From Parvibaculum sp036499025 (GTDB taxonomy: Bacteria; Pseudomonadota; Alphaproteobacteria; Parvibaculales; Parvibaculaceae), in contig DASYEM010000015.1 in the NCBI GenBank assembly GCA_036499025.1, forward strand, positions 1 through 10,366: a stretch of DNA of 10,366 nt, written 5' to 3'. Shown here piece after piece: positions 1 through 5,714 of the stretch. Numbering within the stretch: the stretch's first letter is position 1; the number at the start of each line of letters is the position of its first letter. Under the pieces are notes generated by a model that saw only the letters and a program-made list of their open reading frames with translations, made no database searches and was not told where the DNA came from. A program made the translations under genes and the position numbers.

Positions 1-1
1 A

Positions 2-24
2 AGGCCCGGCATTGCGCCGGGCCT
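2..24. terminator. Strong hairpin, probable terminator behind the GDPD gene
   Basis: A perfect 9-bp inverted repeat (AGGCCCGGC and GCCGGGCCT) encloses a 5-base loop, ATTGC. It lies 17 bases beyond the stop codon of the minus-strand phosphodiesterase gene. Read on the plus strand it is followed by a T-rich ATTTCT, so it could also end a convergent gene left of the window. The minus-strand tail lies outside the window, so use in that direction is inferred from position. Confidence 0.65.
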
Positions 25-41
25 ATTTCTATGGTTCGTCG

Positions 42-1001
42 TCAGAGAGTGGCGAGCGTCGCGCGCAAACGATCCGGCCTGTCGGTCAGGATCGCATCGA
101 CGCCAAGTTTTGCCAGACGCTGCATTTCGGCGGGCTCATCCACCGTCCAGCACGACACTTTGAGATCGAGCTCCTTGGCCAAGGCCATCGTTTCGGCGGT
201 GACGTCGCCAGCCCATGCAAACCAGCCATTGGCGGGCGCGGCGCCAATCGCCTTCAGCATGCGCGCCGCAAATGTCGGGCCTGTCTGATCGCGCCAGTCA
301 TGGCCCGCCGCCCAGGGCGCGCCGGAGGCCGATGCCGCGCGGATCGCCGCGTCTTCGGAACCGGGCTTGTCGCGCGCCGCGGAGGCGTCATCGGGATCGA
401 TCTGGAAAAAAGGCAGCGTCGTGAAGGCGTTCGGAATATCCGGCGCGATTTTCTTTGCATGCGCCAGCGCCCGCCAATCGAAGGAGACGAAGGTCACGCG
501 ATGGTCCATGCCCATGCGGCGGACAAGCGCGACCGCTGCGTCGGCGAGCGGCTCCGGCGCGGCCGATTGCGTAAGATCGAGCAACGCCGTCTTCAGCTCG
601 ACATAAATATGGAAGTCAGGCTTTGCGTGGCTTTTGGCGACCGCCAGCGCGTCTTCCAGCCGGGGGATCGCCGCGCCGCCTATGGGCGTCTGGTCGGGAT
701 AACGCGCGCCATAGGTCGAACCCGGCCGCAATTGCCCGATGTCATACCGCTGCAATTCCGCATAGGTGAGGTCTTTGATGAGCGGGGTCGGCCGGTCGAG
801 CCATTTGCCGTTGGGTCCCCGCGCGATGGCGGGCTTCAGGCTCTCATCGTGATGAACGACAAGGAGGCCGTCGCGCGACAGATGCACGTCGAGCTCTATG
901 CCGTCTGCACCAGCGTCAATCGCATGGGTGAAGGCCTCAATCGTGTTCTCGGGCCAAAGCCCCGTGCCGCCGCGATGCGCGATCTGAAGTGGCTTCGGCA
1001 T
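42..1001 (-). CDS. Glycerophosphodiester phosphodiesterase (UgpQ/GlpQ-like, cytosolic)
   Basis: The 319-residue product belongs to the GDPD family, which hydrolyses glycerophosphodiesters from phospholipid turnover to sn-glycerol-3-phosphate and an alcohol. Visible family motifs are HRGG at residues 9-12 (catalytic His9), PENT at 17-20, ELD at 36-38 (metal-binding Glu36 and Asp38), HHDE at 50-53 (second catalytic His) and VELKT at 134-138. The TIM-barrel end carries WTVDEP at 285-290 and TDRPD at 306-310. The HRGG motif starts nine residues in and there is no signal peptide, so the enzyme should be cytosolic, like UgpQ rather than periplasmic GlpQ. It is longer than UgpQ (about 250 residues). 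The start is supported by GGAGAAG five bases upstream (plus positions 1007-1013). It stands alone on its strand, with no visible ugp transporter genes. The family is certain; the exact substrate is not. Confidence 0.93.
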   Translation of the reverse strand: MPKPLQIAHRGGTGLWPENTIEAFTHAIDAGADGIELDVHLSRDGLLVVHHDESLKPAIARGPNGKWLDRPTPLIKDLTYAELQRYDIGQLRPGSTYGARYPDQTPIGGAAIPRLEDALAVAKSHAKPDFHIYVELKTALLDLTQSAAPEPLADAAVALVRRMGMDHRVTFVSFDWRALAHAKKIAPDIPNAFTTLPFFQIDPDDASAARDKPGSEDAAIRAASASGAPWAAGHDWRDQTGPTFAARMLKAIGAAPANGWFAWAGDVTAETMALAKELDLKVSCWTVDEPAEMQRLAKLGVDAILTDRPDRLRATLATL

Positions 1002-1093
1002 GTGAGCTTCTCCGTCCCTAATTCGGGCGCCAACCTAGCTGAGCCGGTCGGGCGAGGTCTATTACCTCGAAATTCGACCCTCGCCGGATGAAA

Positions 1094-1124
1094 TTCCGAT
1101 TTCTGTGTGTATAGACCTTATGAT
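1094..1124 (+). promoter_or_regulatory. AT-rich divergent promoter region with a possible -10 box
   Basis: The stretch around 1100-1135 is clearly AT-rich against a GC-rich background and lies between two divergent genes. TATGAT at 1119-1124 matches five of six bases of a sigma-70 -10 box on the plus strand. The only -35 candidate, TTCCGA at 1094-1099, is poor and has 19-bp spacing. Short arms AGAC (1113-1116) and GTCT (1130-1133) flank the -10 box. The region could serve either gene; the assignment is tentative. Confidence 0.3.
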
Positions 1125-1188
1125 ATATAGTCTTTGGCGGTATCTCGGGCTCCGCCGAAACGGGCATTAGAAGCACGGGAACGGACAG

Positions 1189-1446
1189 ATGTTTTTATCC
1201 GCATTCTGGAGACGCCTGACGGGACGGCGACGGCGGGTTTCTTTCTACGACTCCGATTTGATGCGCAAGGCCGCCGAGACGGCAGGTCCGGTCAACATTT
1301 CATGGCTGACCGAGGAGGCGCTCAATCGCATCGTCGAGAACGAGCCGCATACGCTGCGCGCCGAAGCCGCCCACCACGAGCTGGAGAGCCGCGCCCGCGA
1401 ACGCCTCGCCGCCGCCATGCCCGTGTCCGAAGTTCTCAGCCGCTGA
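1189..1446 (+). CDS. Small basic/amphipathic protein, unknown function
   Basis: I do not recognise this 85-residue protein. It begins with a short aromatic stretch and a run of four arginines (residues 13-16), followed by an alternating charged and Ala-rich sequence that should be mostly helical (about residues 22-80). There is no signal peptide, lipobox or full membrane segment. Codon third positions are strongly G/C from residue 25 onward, which supports this frame over an overlapping plus-strand frame starting at 1134. The ribosome binding site is weak: GGGA and GGA lie within the 12 bases before the ATG. An AT-rich possible promoter lies about 65 bp upstream. The gene is flanked by the divergent phosphodiesterase and, 179 bp later, the amidohydrolase, and no functional link is visible. 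Confidence 0.7.
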   Translation: MFLSAFWRRLTGRRRRVSFYDSDLMRKAAETAGPVNISWLTEEALNRIVENEPHTLRAEAAHHELESRARERLAAAMPVSEVLSR

Positions 1447-1625
1447 GCCGCCGCCGTTTCGCTGACTTTTTTTGCCGCGCTTAACGCAGCGTCTCGCGTG
1501 CAGACGGGTATTCCCTTTTATTGACGCGCCCCTTCGACAGGATCACGCTTGCCGGATCGCTATTGGATTCAAAAAAATTCGACATGGGAATACGCCATAG
1601 AGAATGAACGGCAGGGGAGGAACCT

Positions 1626-2780
1626 ATGCCCTTCAATTCAGTCCTCGAAATACCCGAGATGAATCTCATCGGAGACGCGACGAAGCGCCGGGCGCAGCGC
1701 GAGACGCATAAATGGCCTGACGGCACCACCATCGTCTCGGCGGATAGCCATTGGCTGGAAGGCGATCTCTGGATCGACCGTTTCCCGCCGCATCTGAAGG
1801 AACACGCGCCGCGTATGCGTTTTGAAGATGGCGGCTGGCAGCTGACCGTCAAGGGCAAGAACATGATGCCGCCCGGCGGCTCGGCGTTTCTCTGCACAAA
1901 CTTCGAATGCGTGCCGGGCATCACCAGCGTCGCCGAGCGCTTGAAGGATCTCGACACGGAAGGCGTCGAGAAAGAACTGCTCTTTCCGCAGCGCCTCTTC
2001 GGTCTCTATATGGCCGGCGACATCGAAATGCGCGAATGGGTTTTCGGCGCTTACAATCGCTACATCGCCGAAGTGTGCGCGCAGGCACCGGGCCGTCTCT
2101 TCTTCGTCGGCATTCCGAATTATTGGGACCCGGCCGGGGCAAAAGATTCGATCGCCGAAATCAAGGCGCTCGGCGGGCGTTGCCTGATGGTGCCAATCCT
2201 GCCGCGCAAGGACGTTGACGGCGAACCGATCCAGTACAGCAGCGAGAAGATGGACCCCTTCTGGGCGGCGGTGGAGGAAAGCGGATTGCCGCTCTGCTTC
2301 CATATCGGCGAAAACATTCCAGTCAATGTGCCGGGCGCCGTCGGCGCTTTCGTGCTGACGCAGATGCAGGGCTTCCGCCCCACATGGGGCACGCTCACCT
2401 TCGGCGGCGTCTTCGACCGCCATCCGGGCTTGCGCATCGTTTTCGTTGAAGGTGGCCTGAGCTGGATTCCCGGCATGCTGCACGATGCCGACATGATCTA
2501 CAGTTCGTTCCAGACCAGCATCAATCCGAAGCTGAAGCATGCGCCCAGCCATTACTGGTCGAAGCATTGCTATGCGACTTTCATGACCGACCCGGTCGGG
2601 CTTGAAATGCTGCACAGGATCGGCGCCGACCGCGTGATGTGGTCATCGGACTATCCCCATCAGGAAAGCACTTTCGGCTATACGCGCAGCGCCATCGACG
2701 CGGTGTTCAAGGCGACCAGCGTCGAGAATGCCCAGAAGATTCTGGGCAAGACCGCGCTCGATCTTTTCGGCATGACCTGA
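1626..2780 (+). CDS. Metal-dependent amidohydrolase family protein (amidohydrolase_2, ACMSD/resorcylate-decarboxylase type)
   Basis: This 384-residue protein has the marks of the amidohydrolase_2 (PF04909) TIM-barrel family, whose members include ACMSD, gamma-resorcylate decarboxylase and C-C or C-N hydrolases. After a polar N-terminal extension of about 35 residues, strand 1 carries SADSH at 38-42, where Asp40 and His42 take the place of the usual HxH. CFHIGEN at 224-230 supplies His226, FVEGGLSW at 273-280 follows strand 6, and SSDYPH at 340-345 supplies the metal and catalytic Asp342 plus His345. A strong Shine-Dalgarno (AGGGGAGGA, 1613-1621) four bases before the ATG fixes the start. A flavin monooxygenase gene follows 172 bp later on the same strand; such pairs are common in catabolic clusters, so ring or side-chain degradation is plausible. 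The substrate and whether it hydrolyses or decarboxylates cannot be told. Confidence 0.9.
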   Translation: MPFNSVLEIPEMNLIGDATKRRAQRETHKWPDGTTIVSADSHWLEGDLWIDRFPPHLKEHAPRMRFEDGGWQLTVKGKNMMPPGGSAFLCTNFECVPGITSVAERLKDLDTEGVEKELLFPQRLFGLYMAGDIEMREWVFGAYNRYIAEVCAQAPGRLFFVGIPNYWDPAGAKDSIAEIKALGGRCLMVPILPRKDVDGEPIQYSSEKMDPFWAAVEESGLPLCFHIGENIPVNVPGAVGAFVLTQMQGFRPTWGTLTFGGVFDRHPGLRIVFVEGGLSWIPGMLHDADMIYSSFQTSINPKLKHAPSHYWSKHCYATFMTDPVGLEMLHRIGADRVMWSSDYPHQESTFGYTRSAIDAVFKATSVENAQKILGKTALDLFGMT

Positions 2781-2792
2781 GCGGCAATGCGA

Positions 2793-2828
2793 CGGTTTCG
2801 GTCGCGGGCTGCGCCCGCGCCGAGACCG
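2793..2828 (+). repeat. Long intergenic hairpin between the amidohydrolase and the monooxygenase
   Basis: Bases 2793-2801 pair with 2820-2828 (nine pairs, one of them G-U in RNA) and bases 2803-2809 pair with 2813-2819 (seven G-C pairs). Only T2802 is bulged, and the loop is three bases. The 16-bp stem begins 13 bases after the amidohydrolase stop. No T-run follows, so a classical intrinsic terminator is unlikely. It could be an mRNA-stabilising or REP-like element, or a weak terminator. Confidence 0.55.
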
Positions 2829-2867
2829 CCATCTGCACGGGCGAGCGACGCTTCCGGCCAGCAGCTC

Positions 2868-2885
2868 TTCGACTTTGATGTCGAA
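2868..2885. promoter_or_regulatory. Inverted repeat upstream of the monooxygenase, possible operator
   Basis: TTCGAC (2868-2873) and GTCGAA (2880-2885) form a perfect 6-bp inverted repeat with a 6-base spacer, 67 bp before the monooxygenase start. An 18-bp dyad of this shape suits a dimeric regulator. No good -10/-35 pair is visible beside it and no regulator gene lies in the window, so the function is a guess. Confidence 0.3.
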
Positions 2886-2952
2886 AATACGTCATCCCTG
2901 TTCAACTCCGTGGCATACTTGCGGAAACGGAATTGAAAACGGGAGACGCGTC

Positions 2953-4200
2953 ATGAAGTTCGGTGTGTTCTACGAGTTGCAATTGCCCAAGCCCTGGCTG
3001 CCTGGCGACGAGGAGCGGCTTTTCCACGAGGCGCTCGATCAGGTCGTGCTGGCCGACAAGCTCGGCTACGATCACGCTTGGGAAGTCGAGCATCATTTCC
3101 TCGACGAATATTCTCACTCGTCTTCGCCGGAGGTTTTTCTCTCCGCCGCCGCCGCGCGCACGAAAAATATCCGCGTCGGACACGGCATCCGTCAGGTGAT
3201 CCCGAATTACAATCATCCGGCGCGCACGGCCGAAGGTCTCGCCACCCTCGACATCATTTCGCATGGCCGCGTCGATTTCGGCATAGGCGAGGGCGCGACG
3301 CGGCTCGAGCTTGGCGGCTTCCACATTCCGGCCAAGGAAAAGCGCGCCATGGCCATCGAAGCCGGCGAGCAGATCGCCAATATGATGGCGCTCGATCCCT
3401 ATCCGGGGTTTGAAGGCCAGTATTTCTCGATGCCCTGCCGCAATGTGCTGCCAAAGCCGGTGCAGAAGCCGCATCCGCCGATGTGGATGGCCTGCACCAA
3501 TCGCGACACGATCAAGGTTGCCGCGCAATTGGGCGTCGGCGCGCTGGCTTTCTCCTTCCTCAACCCGGAGGAAGCCCATGCCTGGTCTGAAATTTATTAC
3601 GGCATCATCAAGTCCGATCAGTGCAAACCCATCGGCCATACGGTCAACGCGAACATCGCCATGGTTTCGAATTTCTCGGTCCATAAGGACCGTTCCGAAG
3701 CGATCCGGCGTGGCCATGAAGGTTTTGAATTCTTCAGCTATGCGCTGAATGCCCTCGTCGCTCACGACACGGTGCCGGGCCGCACCGATATGTGGGGCGA
3801 CTATCTGAAGAAGCGCGGCGACCGCACCGAGGAAATGGTTGCCGCCGCGGCTCTTGCCGAAAACTACGCGTCGGGCATCGGCACACCCGACGACATGCGT
3901 TCGCATCTGCGCGCCTTCCAGGCGTCCGGCATCGATCAGGTGATCTTCATGCAGCAGGCGGGCCGCAACCGCCACCAGCATATCTGCGAGTCGCTGGAAC
4001 TTTTCGCCGCCGAGGTGATGCCGGAATTCAAGGCCGAGGTCGCGGCCCGAGAGGAAAAGAAAGCCCGCGAACTTGCGCCCTTCATCGAGGCGGCGCTTGC
4101 CCGCAAAAACTGGATGAAGCCACTCGAAGACCATGAGATTCCGCTGGTCAAAGCCTCCGTCGCCAAGGCGCAAGTGAACCAGACAAGCGCTGCGGAGTAG
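2953..4200 (+). CDS. LLM-class (bacterial-luciferase-like) flavin-dependent monooxygenase
   Basis: This 415-residue protein is a luciferase-like flavin monooxygenase (PF00296), using FMNH2 supplied by a separate reductase and O2 to oxidise an organic substrate. It opens with MKFGVFYELQ. VEHHF at 45-49 matches LEHHF of LuxA, so His47 corresponds to LuxA His44, the catalytic base. PEVFLSAAAARTKNIRVG (59-76), EGLATLDIISHGRVDFGIG (94-112) and PHPPMWMACTN (173-183) are further family blocks. The C-terminal part after about residue 345 is helical, charged and Ala-rich. I chose the ATG at 2953 because GGGAGA lies six bases before it and the conserved start matches; an in-frame ATG at 2878 has no Shine-Dalgarno. 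It follows the amidohydrolase on the same strand, and joint catabolic function is inferred. The substrate is unknown, and no flavin reductase gene is in the window. Confidence 0.92.
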   Translation: MKFGVFYELQLPKPWLPGDEERLFHEALDQVVLADKLGYDHAWEVEHHFLDEYSHSSSPEVFLSAAAARTKNIRVGHGIRQVIPNYNHPARTAEGLATLDIISHGRVDFGIGEGATRLELGGFHIPAKEKRAMAIEAGEQIANMMALDPYPGFEGQYFSMPCRNVLPKPVQKPHPPMWMACTNRDTIKVAAQLGVGALAFSFLNPEEAHAWSEIYYGIIKSDQCKPIGHTVNANIAMVSNFSVHKDRSEAIRRGHEGFEFFSYALNALVAHDTVPGRTDMWGDYLKKRGDRTEEMVAAAALAENYASGIGTPDDMRSHLRAFQASGIDQVIFMQQAGRNRHQHICESLELFAAEVMPEFKAEVAAREEKKARELAPFIEAALARKNWMKPLEDHEIPLVKASVAKAQVNQTSAAE

Positions 4201-4241
4201 GGGTAAGCTGGCCGCCTGTGCTTTGGGAGGAGCAGGTGTCG

Positions 4242-4586
4242 ATGAGAAAAACCAGGCAAGTATCTTTTGCTTTGGCTCTTGTTTTGGCGGGAGCCGGATT
4301 GGTCGCGGGCTGCGATCAAAACTCGGCTGATGCGGATGCAGGCAAGGACAAGCTGGCGGGCGCGTTTGACGGCGAGCTGAAAGATTGCGCGGCGGCGGCG
4401 CATGCGCTGTCCGTCTGGAACGGAAAACCCTATGCGGAAGCGACCTCCGTGCTGCAACCGCAGGGGCCCGTCACCTCGATCCGTGTCATCCGTCCGGGAA
4501 CAATGGTGACCAAGGACTATCGCATCGACCGTCTCAACGTCGATCTCGACGACAAGGACGTCGTGACGAAAATCTATTGCGGCTGA
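4242..4586 (+). CDS. Lipoprotein with a family I78 peptidase-inhibitor domain
   Basis: The 114-residue product has a basic N-terminus, a hydrophobic stretch at residues 8-20 and a lipobox VAGC at 21-24, so it should be lipidated at Cys24. The mature part resembles the I78 inhibitor family (PF11720, typified by the Aspergillus elastase inhibitor AFUEI): a Cys at 49, then SIRVIRPG at 79-86, the signature DYRIDRLNVDLD at 92-103, and a terminal CG with Cys113. Cys49 and Cys113 could form the disulfide known in the family. Such proteins probably protect the envelope from serine proteases. GGGAGGAG (4225-4232) lies nine bases before the ATG; an in-frame GTG at 4236 is only three bases from it and is an alternative start that adds two residues. 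The gene begins 41 bases after the monooxygenase and may share its transcript. Confidence 0.82.
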   Translation: MRKTRQVSFALALVLAGAGLVAGCDQNSADADAGKDKLAGAFDGELKDCAAAAHALSVWNGKPYAEATSVLQPQGPVTSIRVIRPGTMVTKDYRIDRLNVDLDDKDVVTKIYCG

Positions 4587-4607
4587 AGAAGCTGTTTTCG
4601 CAGGGAA

Positions 4608-4679
4608 GTGGGATGGCGGTTTCGCGGCGCCTTCTTTCCGCCACGCCCGCGCAATGGTTTCGCCATAACCGCTTCCCAC
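4608..4679 (+). repeat. Imperfect 72-nt inverted repeat downstream of the I78 gene
   Basis: GTGGGA (4608-4613) and GCGGTT (4616-4621) pair with TCCCAC (4674-4679) and AACCGC (4667-4672), with a small internal loop (TG opposite T). The 45-base apical region is itself GC-rich and can pair further, for example ATGG with CCAT near 4655-4666. It begins 21 bases after the stop codon and has no T-run after it. It may end or protect the upstream transcript. Confidence 0.4.
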
Positions 4680-4686
4680 ATTGAAT

Positions 4687-4797
4687 AGGCGTTCGTTATC
4701 GCGGACGCCTTCCGGCTCGCCCAGATTGTGGGTACGGCCTGCGCACCGGAATGAACCTGCAAGGAGAACACGCGTTCTCCCTATGAAGGAGTTCATA
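4687..4797 (+). promoter_or_regulatory. Multi-hairpin leader of the lipoprotein cluster, with the SD in a hairpin loop
   Basis: Four consecutive inverted repeats fill the space before the first small lipoprotein. H1 pairs 4687-4695 with 4702-4710 (nine pairs, one G-U). H2 pairs TTCCGG 4710-4715 with CCGGAA 4746-4751 and encloses CCCA/TGGG (4720-4723 and 4729-4732). H3 pairs GGAGAAC 4763-4769 with GTTCTCC 4774-4780. H4 pairs TATGAA 4782-4787 with TTCATA 4792-4797 and leaves GGAG, the Shine-Dalgarno core, as its loop. CTCC at 4777-4780 can pair either with GGAG in H3 or with the Shine-Dalgarno GGAG at 4788-4791, so the folds can compete. This suggests cis-regulation of translation; it is inferred from pairing only. 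No clear sigma-70 promoter was found in front. Confidence 0.45.
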
Positions 4798-4799
4798 CC

Positions 4800-4952
4800 A
4801 TGCGTCGCAAAACAAAATTCGCCGCCTCCGCGCTTCTCGCGATCATCGGCCTGTCGATGGCCGGCTGCATCGTCGCGCCTGGTTACTATGACGGGCATCG
4901 CGGTCATGGCTATGGCCATGGCGGCTATCACGATCACGGCTATTGGCGCTAA
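4800..4952 (+). CDS. Very small Gly/His/Tyr-rich lipoprotein (50 residues)
   Basis: This 50-residue protein is below many annotation cut-offs but has every sign of a real gene. It has a basic N-terminus (MRRKTK), a hydrophobic signal segment at residues 7-20 and a lipobox MAGC at 20-23, giving a mature peptide of only 28 residues from Cys23. The mature part is a His-Gly-Tyr repeat (residues 31-49), a composition that could bind metal ions or an envelope surface. AAGGAG at 4786-4791 sits eight bases before the ATG. The stop TAA (4950-4952) overlaps the Shine-Dalgarno of the next gene, so the two are probably co-translated. An out-of-frame ATG at 4783 opens a frame that runs into the next gene, but it has no signal peptide. 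I know no function for this protein. Confidence 0.8.
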   Translation: MRRKTKFAASALLAIIGLSMAGCIVAPGYYDGHRGHGYGHGGYHDHGYWR

Positions 4953-4962
4953 GGAGGTTGCT

Positions 4963-5280
4963 ATGCGCACGAGTTTGAAATTGGCAAGTCTCGGCTTGCT
5001 TCTCGGTGTCGGTCTTTCCGGTTGCGTCGCTTATCCCGCGGGCCCTGTCGATACATATGCCTATGTCCCCGCGCCCGCGCCTTACTACGCGCCCTATTAT
5101 TCCAGTTCCCTCTACTATTACGACGGGCCGAGATATTACGGACCCAGACGATATTACGGCAGGCCGGGTTATCGCGGCCCATATCGTGGCGGCACGCATA
5201 ATTTCGGCGGAGGTCCGCGGCATTACAGCGGCGGTTCCCATCATCATGGCGGCCCGACTTACTCCCACGGCCGCCACTGA
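4963..5280 (+). CDS. Tyr/Gly/Pro/His-rich small lipoprotein
   Basis: The 105-residue protein begins with a signal peptide (hydrophobic residues 6-19) and a lipobox LSGC at 18-21. The mature part starts with a Pro/Ala/Tyr-rich spacer (about 22-55), then RYYG-type repeats (57-68), a Gly/Arg stretch, and a His/Gly-rich tail (78-105) ending HGRH. Such low-complexity sequence is probably flexible and surface-bound in the outer membrane or periplasm. AAGGAGG (4951-4957) lies five bases before the ATG and overlaps the previous stop codon, which supports this start over an upstream in-frame extension that would precede the signal peptide. The gap to the preceding stop is ten bases, so the two genes form one unit. 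Function unknown. Confidence 0.85.
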   Translation: MRTSLKLASLGLLLGVGLSGCVAYPAGPVDTYAYVPAPAPYYAPYYSSSLYYYDGPRYYGPRRYYGRPGYRGPYRGGTHNFGGGPRHYSGGSHHHGGPTYSHGRH

Positions 5281-5310
5281 GGTGAGGTTTGGCTCCCGTG
5301 TGATCGGATA

Positions 5311-5339
5311 GGCCGGAAGGTTGGTGAAACTTTCCGGCC
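5311..5339 (+). terminator. Intergenic hairpin between the second and third small lipoprotein genes
   Basis: GGCCGGAAGG (5311-5320) pairs with CTTTCCGGCC (5330-5339) over ten base pairs including one G-U, with the nine-base loop TTGGTGAAA. It begins 31 bases after one stop and ends 43 bases before the next start. No T-run follows, so it may be a partial terminator or an mRNA-stability element that sets different expression of the two neighbours. Confidence 0.45.
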
Positions 5340-5381
5340 CTCCGCCCGTTGAACAAGCGGGCCGGTTAAAAGGAGAGCGTC

Positions 5382-5672
5382 ATGCGCAAGAACATCAAAT
5401 TCGCCCTTGTGGCCCTCTCTGCGGGCCTGGGCCTCTCGGCGCTTGGCGGGTGTGTGTCCCCGGCGCGTACGCCGAGCGACGCTTATTACGCGCCCCCGGC
5501 GCAGCAGACCACCACGACTTATTATGAGCCCGGTACGGGCCCGACGACCACGACCACCACGCGGACGACGGTCTATGAAAACGACGGCTATGGCTACGGA
5601 CCGTCCGGCCACGGCAATACCTATGACGATCCGCATCATTATGGTCGCGGCTATAATCAGCACAAATACTGA
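5382..5672 (+). CDS. Thr/Tyr/Gly-rich small lipoprotein
   Basis: The 96-residue protein has a basic start (MRKNIK), a hydrophobic segment at residues 7-21 and a lipobox LGGC at 21-24. The mature part begins with a Pro/Ser/Ala spacer, then two threonine runs (TTTT at 43-46 and TTTTTT at 55-60), and ends in a Gly/Tyr/His/Asn-rich tail. It is likely an outer-membrane lipoprotein with a disordered body. AAGGAG (5370-5375) six bases before the ATG fixes the start. The N-terminus resembles that of the other two small lipoproteins upstream, and all three share Tyr/Gly/His bias, so they may be diverged duplicates or functional partners. No catalytic domain is visible and the function is unknown. Confidence 0.85.
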   Translation: MRKNIKFALVALSAGLGLSALGGCVSPARTPSDAYYAPPAQQTTTTYYEPGTGPTTTTTTRTTVYENDGYGYGPSGHGNTYDDPHHYGRGYNQHKY

Positions 5673-5687
5673 TAAGAGCTTGAGCGG

Positions 5688-5714
5688 CGAGCCCTCTATC
5701 TGAAGGAGGGCTCG
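5688..5714. terminator. Hairpin between convergent genes, overlapping the amn 3' end
   Basis: CGAGCCCTC (5688-5696) pairs perfectly with GAGGGCTCG (5706-5714) around a nine-base loop. Flanking AGCTT (5677-5681) and AAGCT (5718-5722) can add an outer helix across an internal loop. It lies between the convergent lipoprotein and amn genes and covers the amn stop codon and last codons. Neither side has a clear T-run, so a bidirectional terminator is likely from position rather than proven. Confidence 0.55.

Noticed and set aside
1435..1472. Possible terminator: CTCAGC/GCTGAG dyad followed by a T-run after the 85-residue gene
   Set aside because: The dyad has a one-base centre, so it cannot form a proper loop without losing most pairs, and the T-run is 20 bases away.
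1521..1549. TTGACG at 1521 as a -35 for the amidohydrolase
   Set aside because: No -10-like sequence occurs at 15-19 bp spacing.
1638..2615. Long antisense frame across the amidohydrolase (and similar antisense frames across the monooxygenase, amn and pheS)
   Set aside because: These are high-GC shadow frames opposite clearly conserved proteins, and they show no domain or ribosome binding site.
2911..2922. Sigma-54-like TGGCA...TTGC before the monooxygenase
   Set aside because: The GG and GC elements are separated by 7 bases; sigma-54 promoters need 10, so the match is only superficial.
2878..2955. Upstream in-frame ATG start for the monooxygenase
   Set aside because: No Shine-Dalgarno precedes it and the extra residues are not family-like; ATG 2953 has GGGAGA six bases upstream and begins at the conserved MKFGVFYE.
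4783..4962. Long frame from ATG 4783 running into the second small lipoprotein
   Set aside because: It has no signal peptide at its start, and the overlapping 50-residue frame at 4800 has a complete lipoprotein signal; the true start of the second gene is ATG 4963 with its own AAGGAGG.
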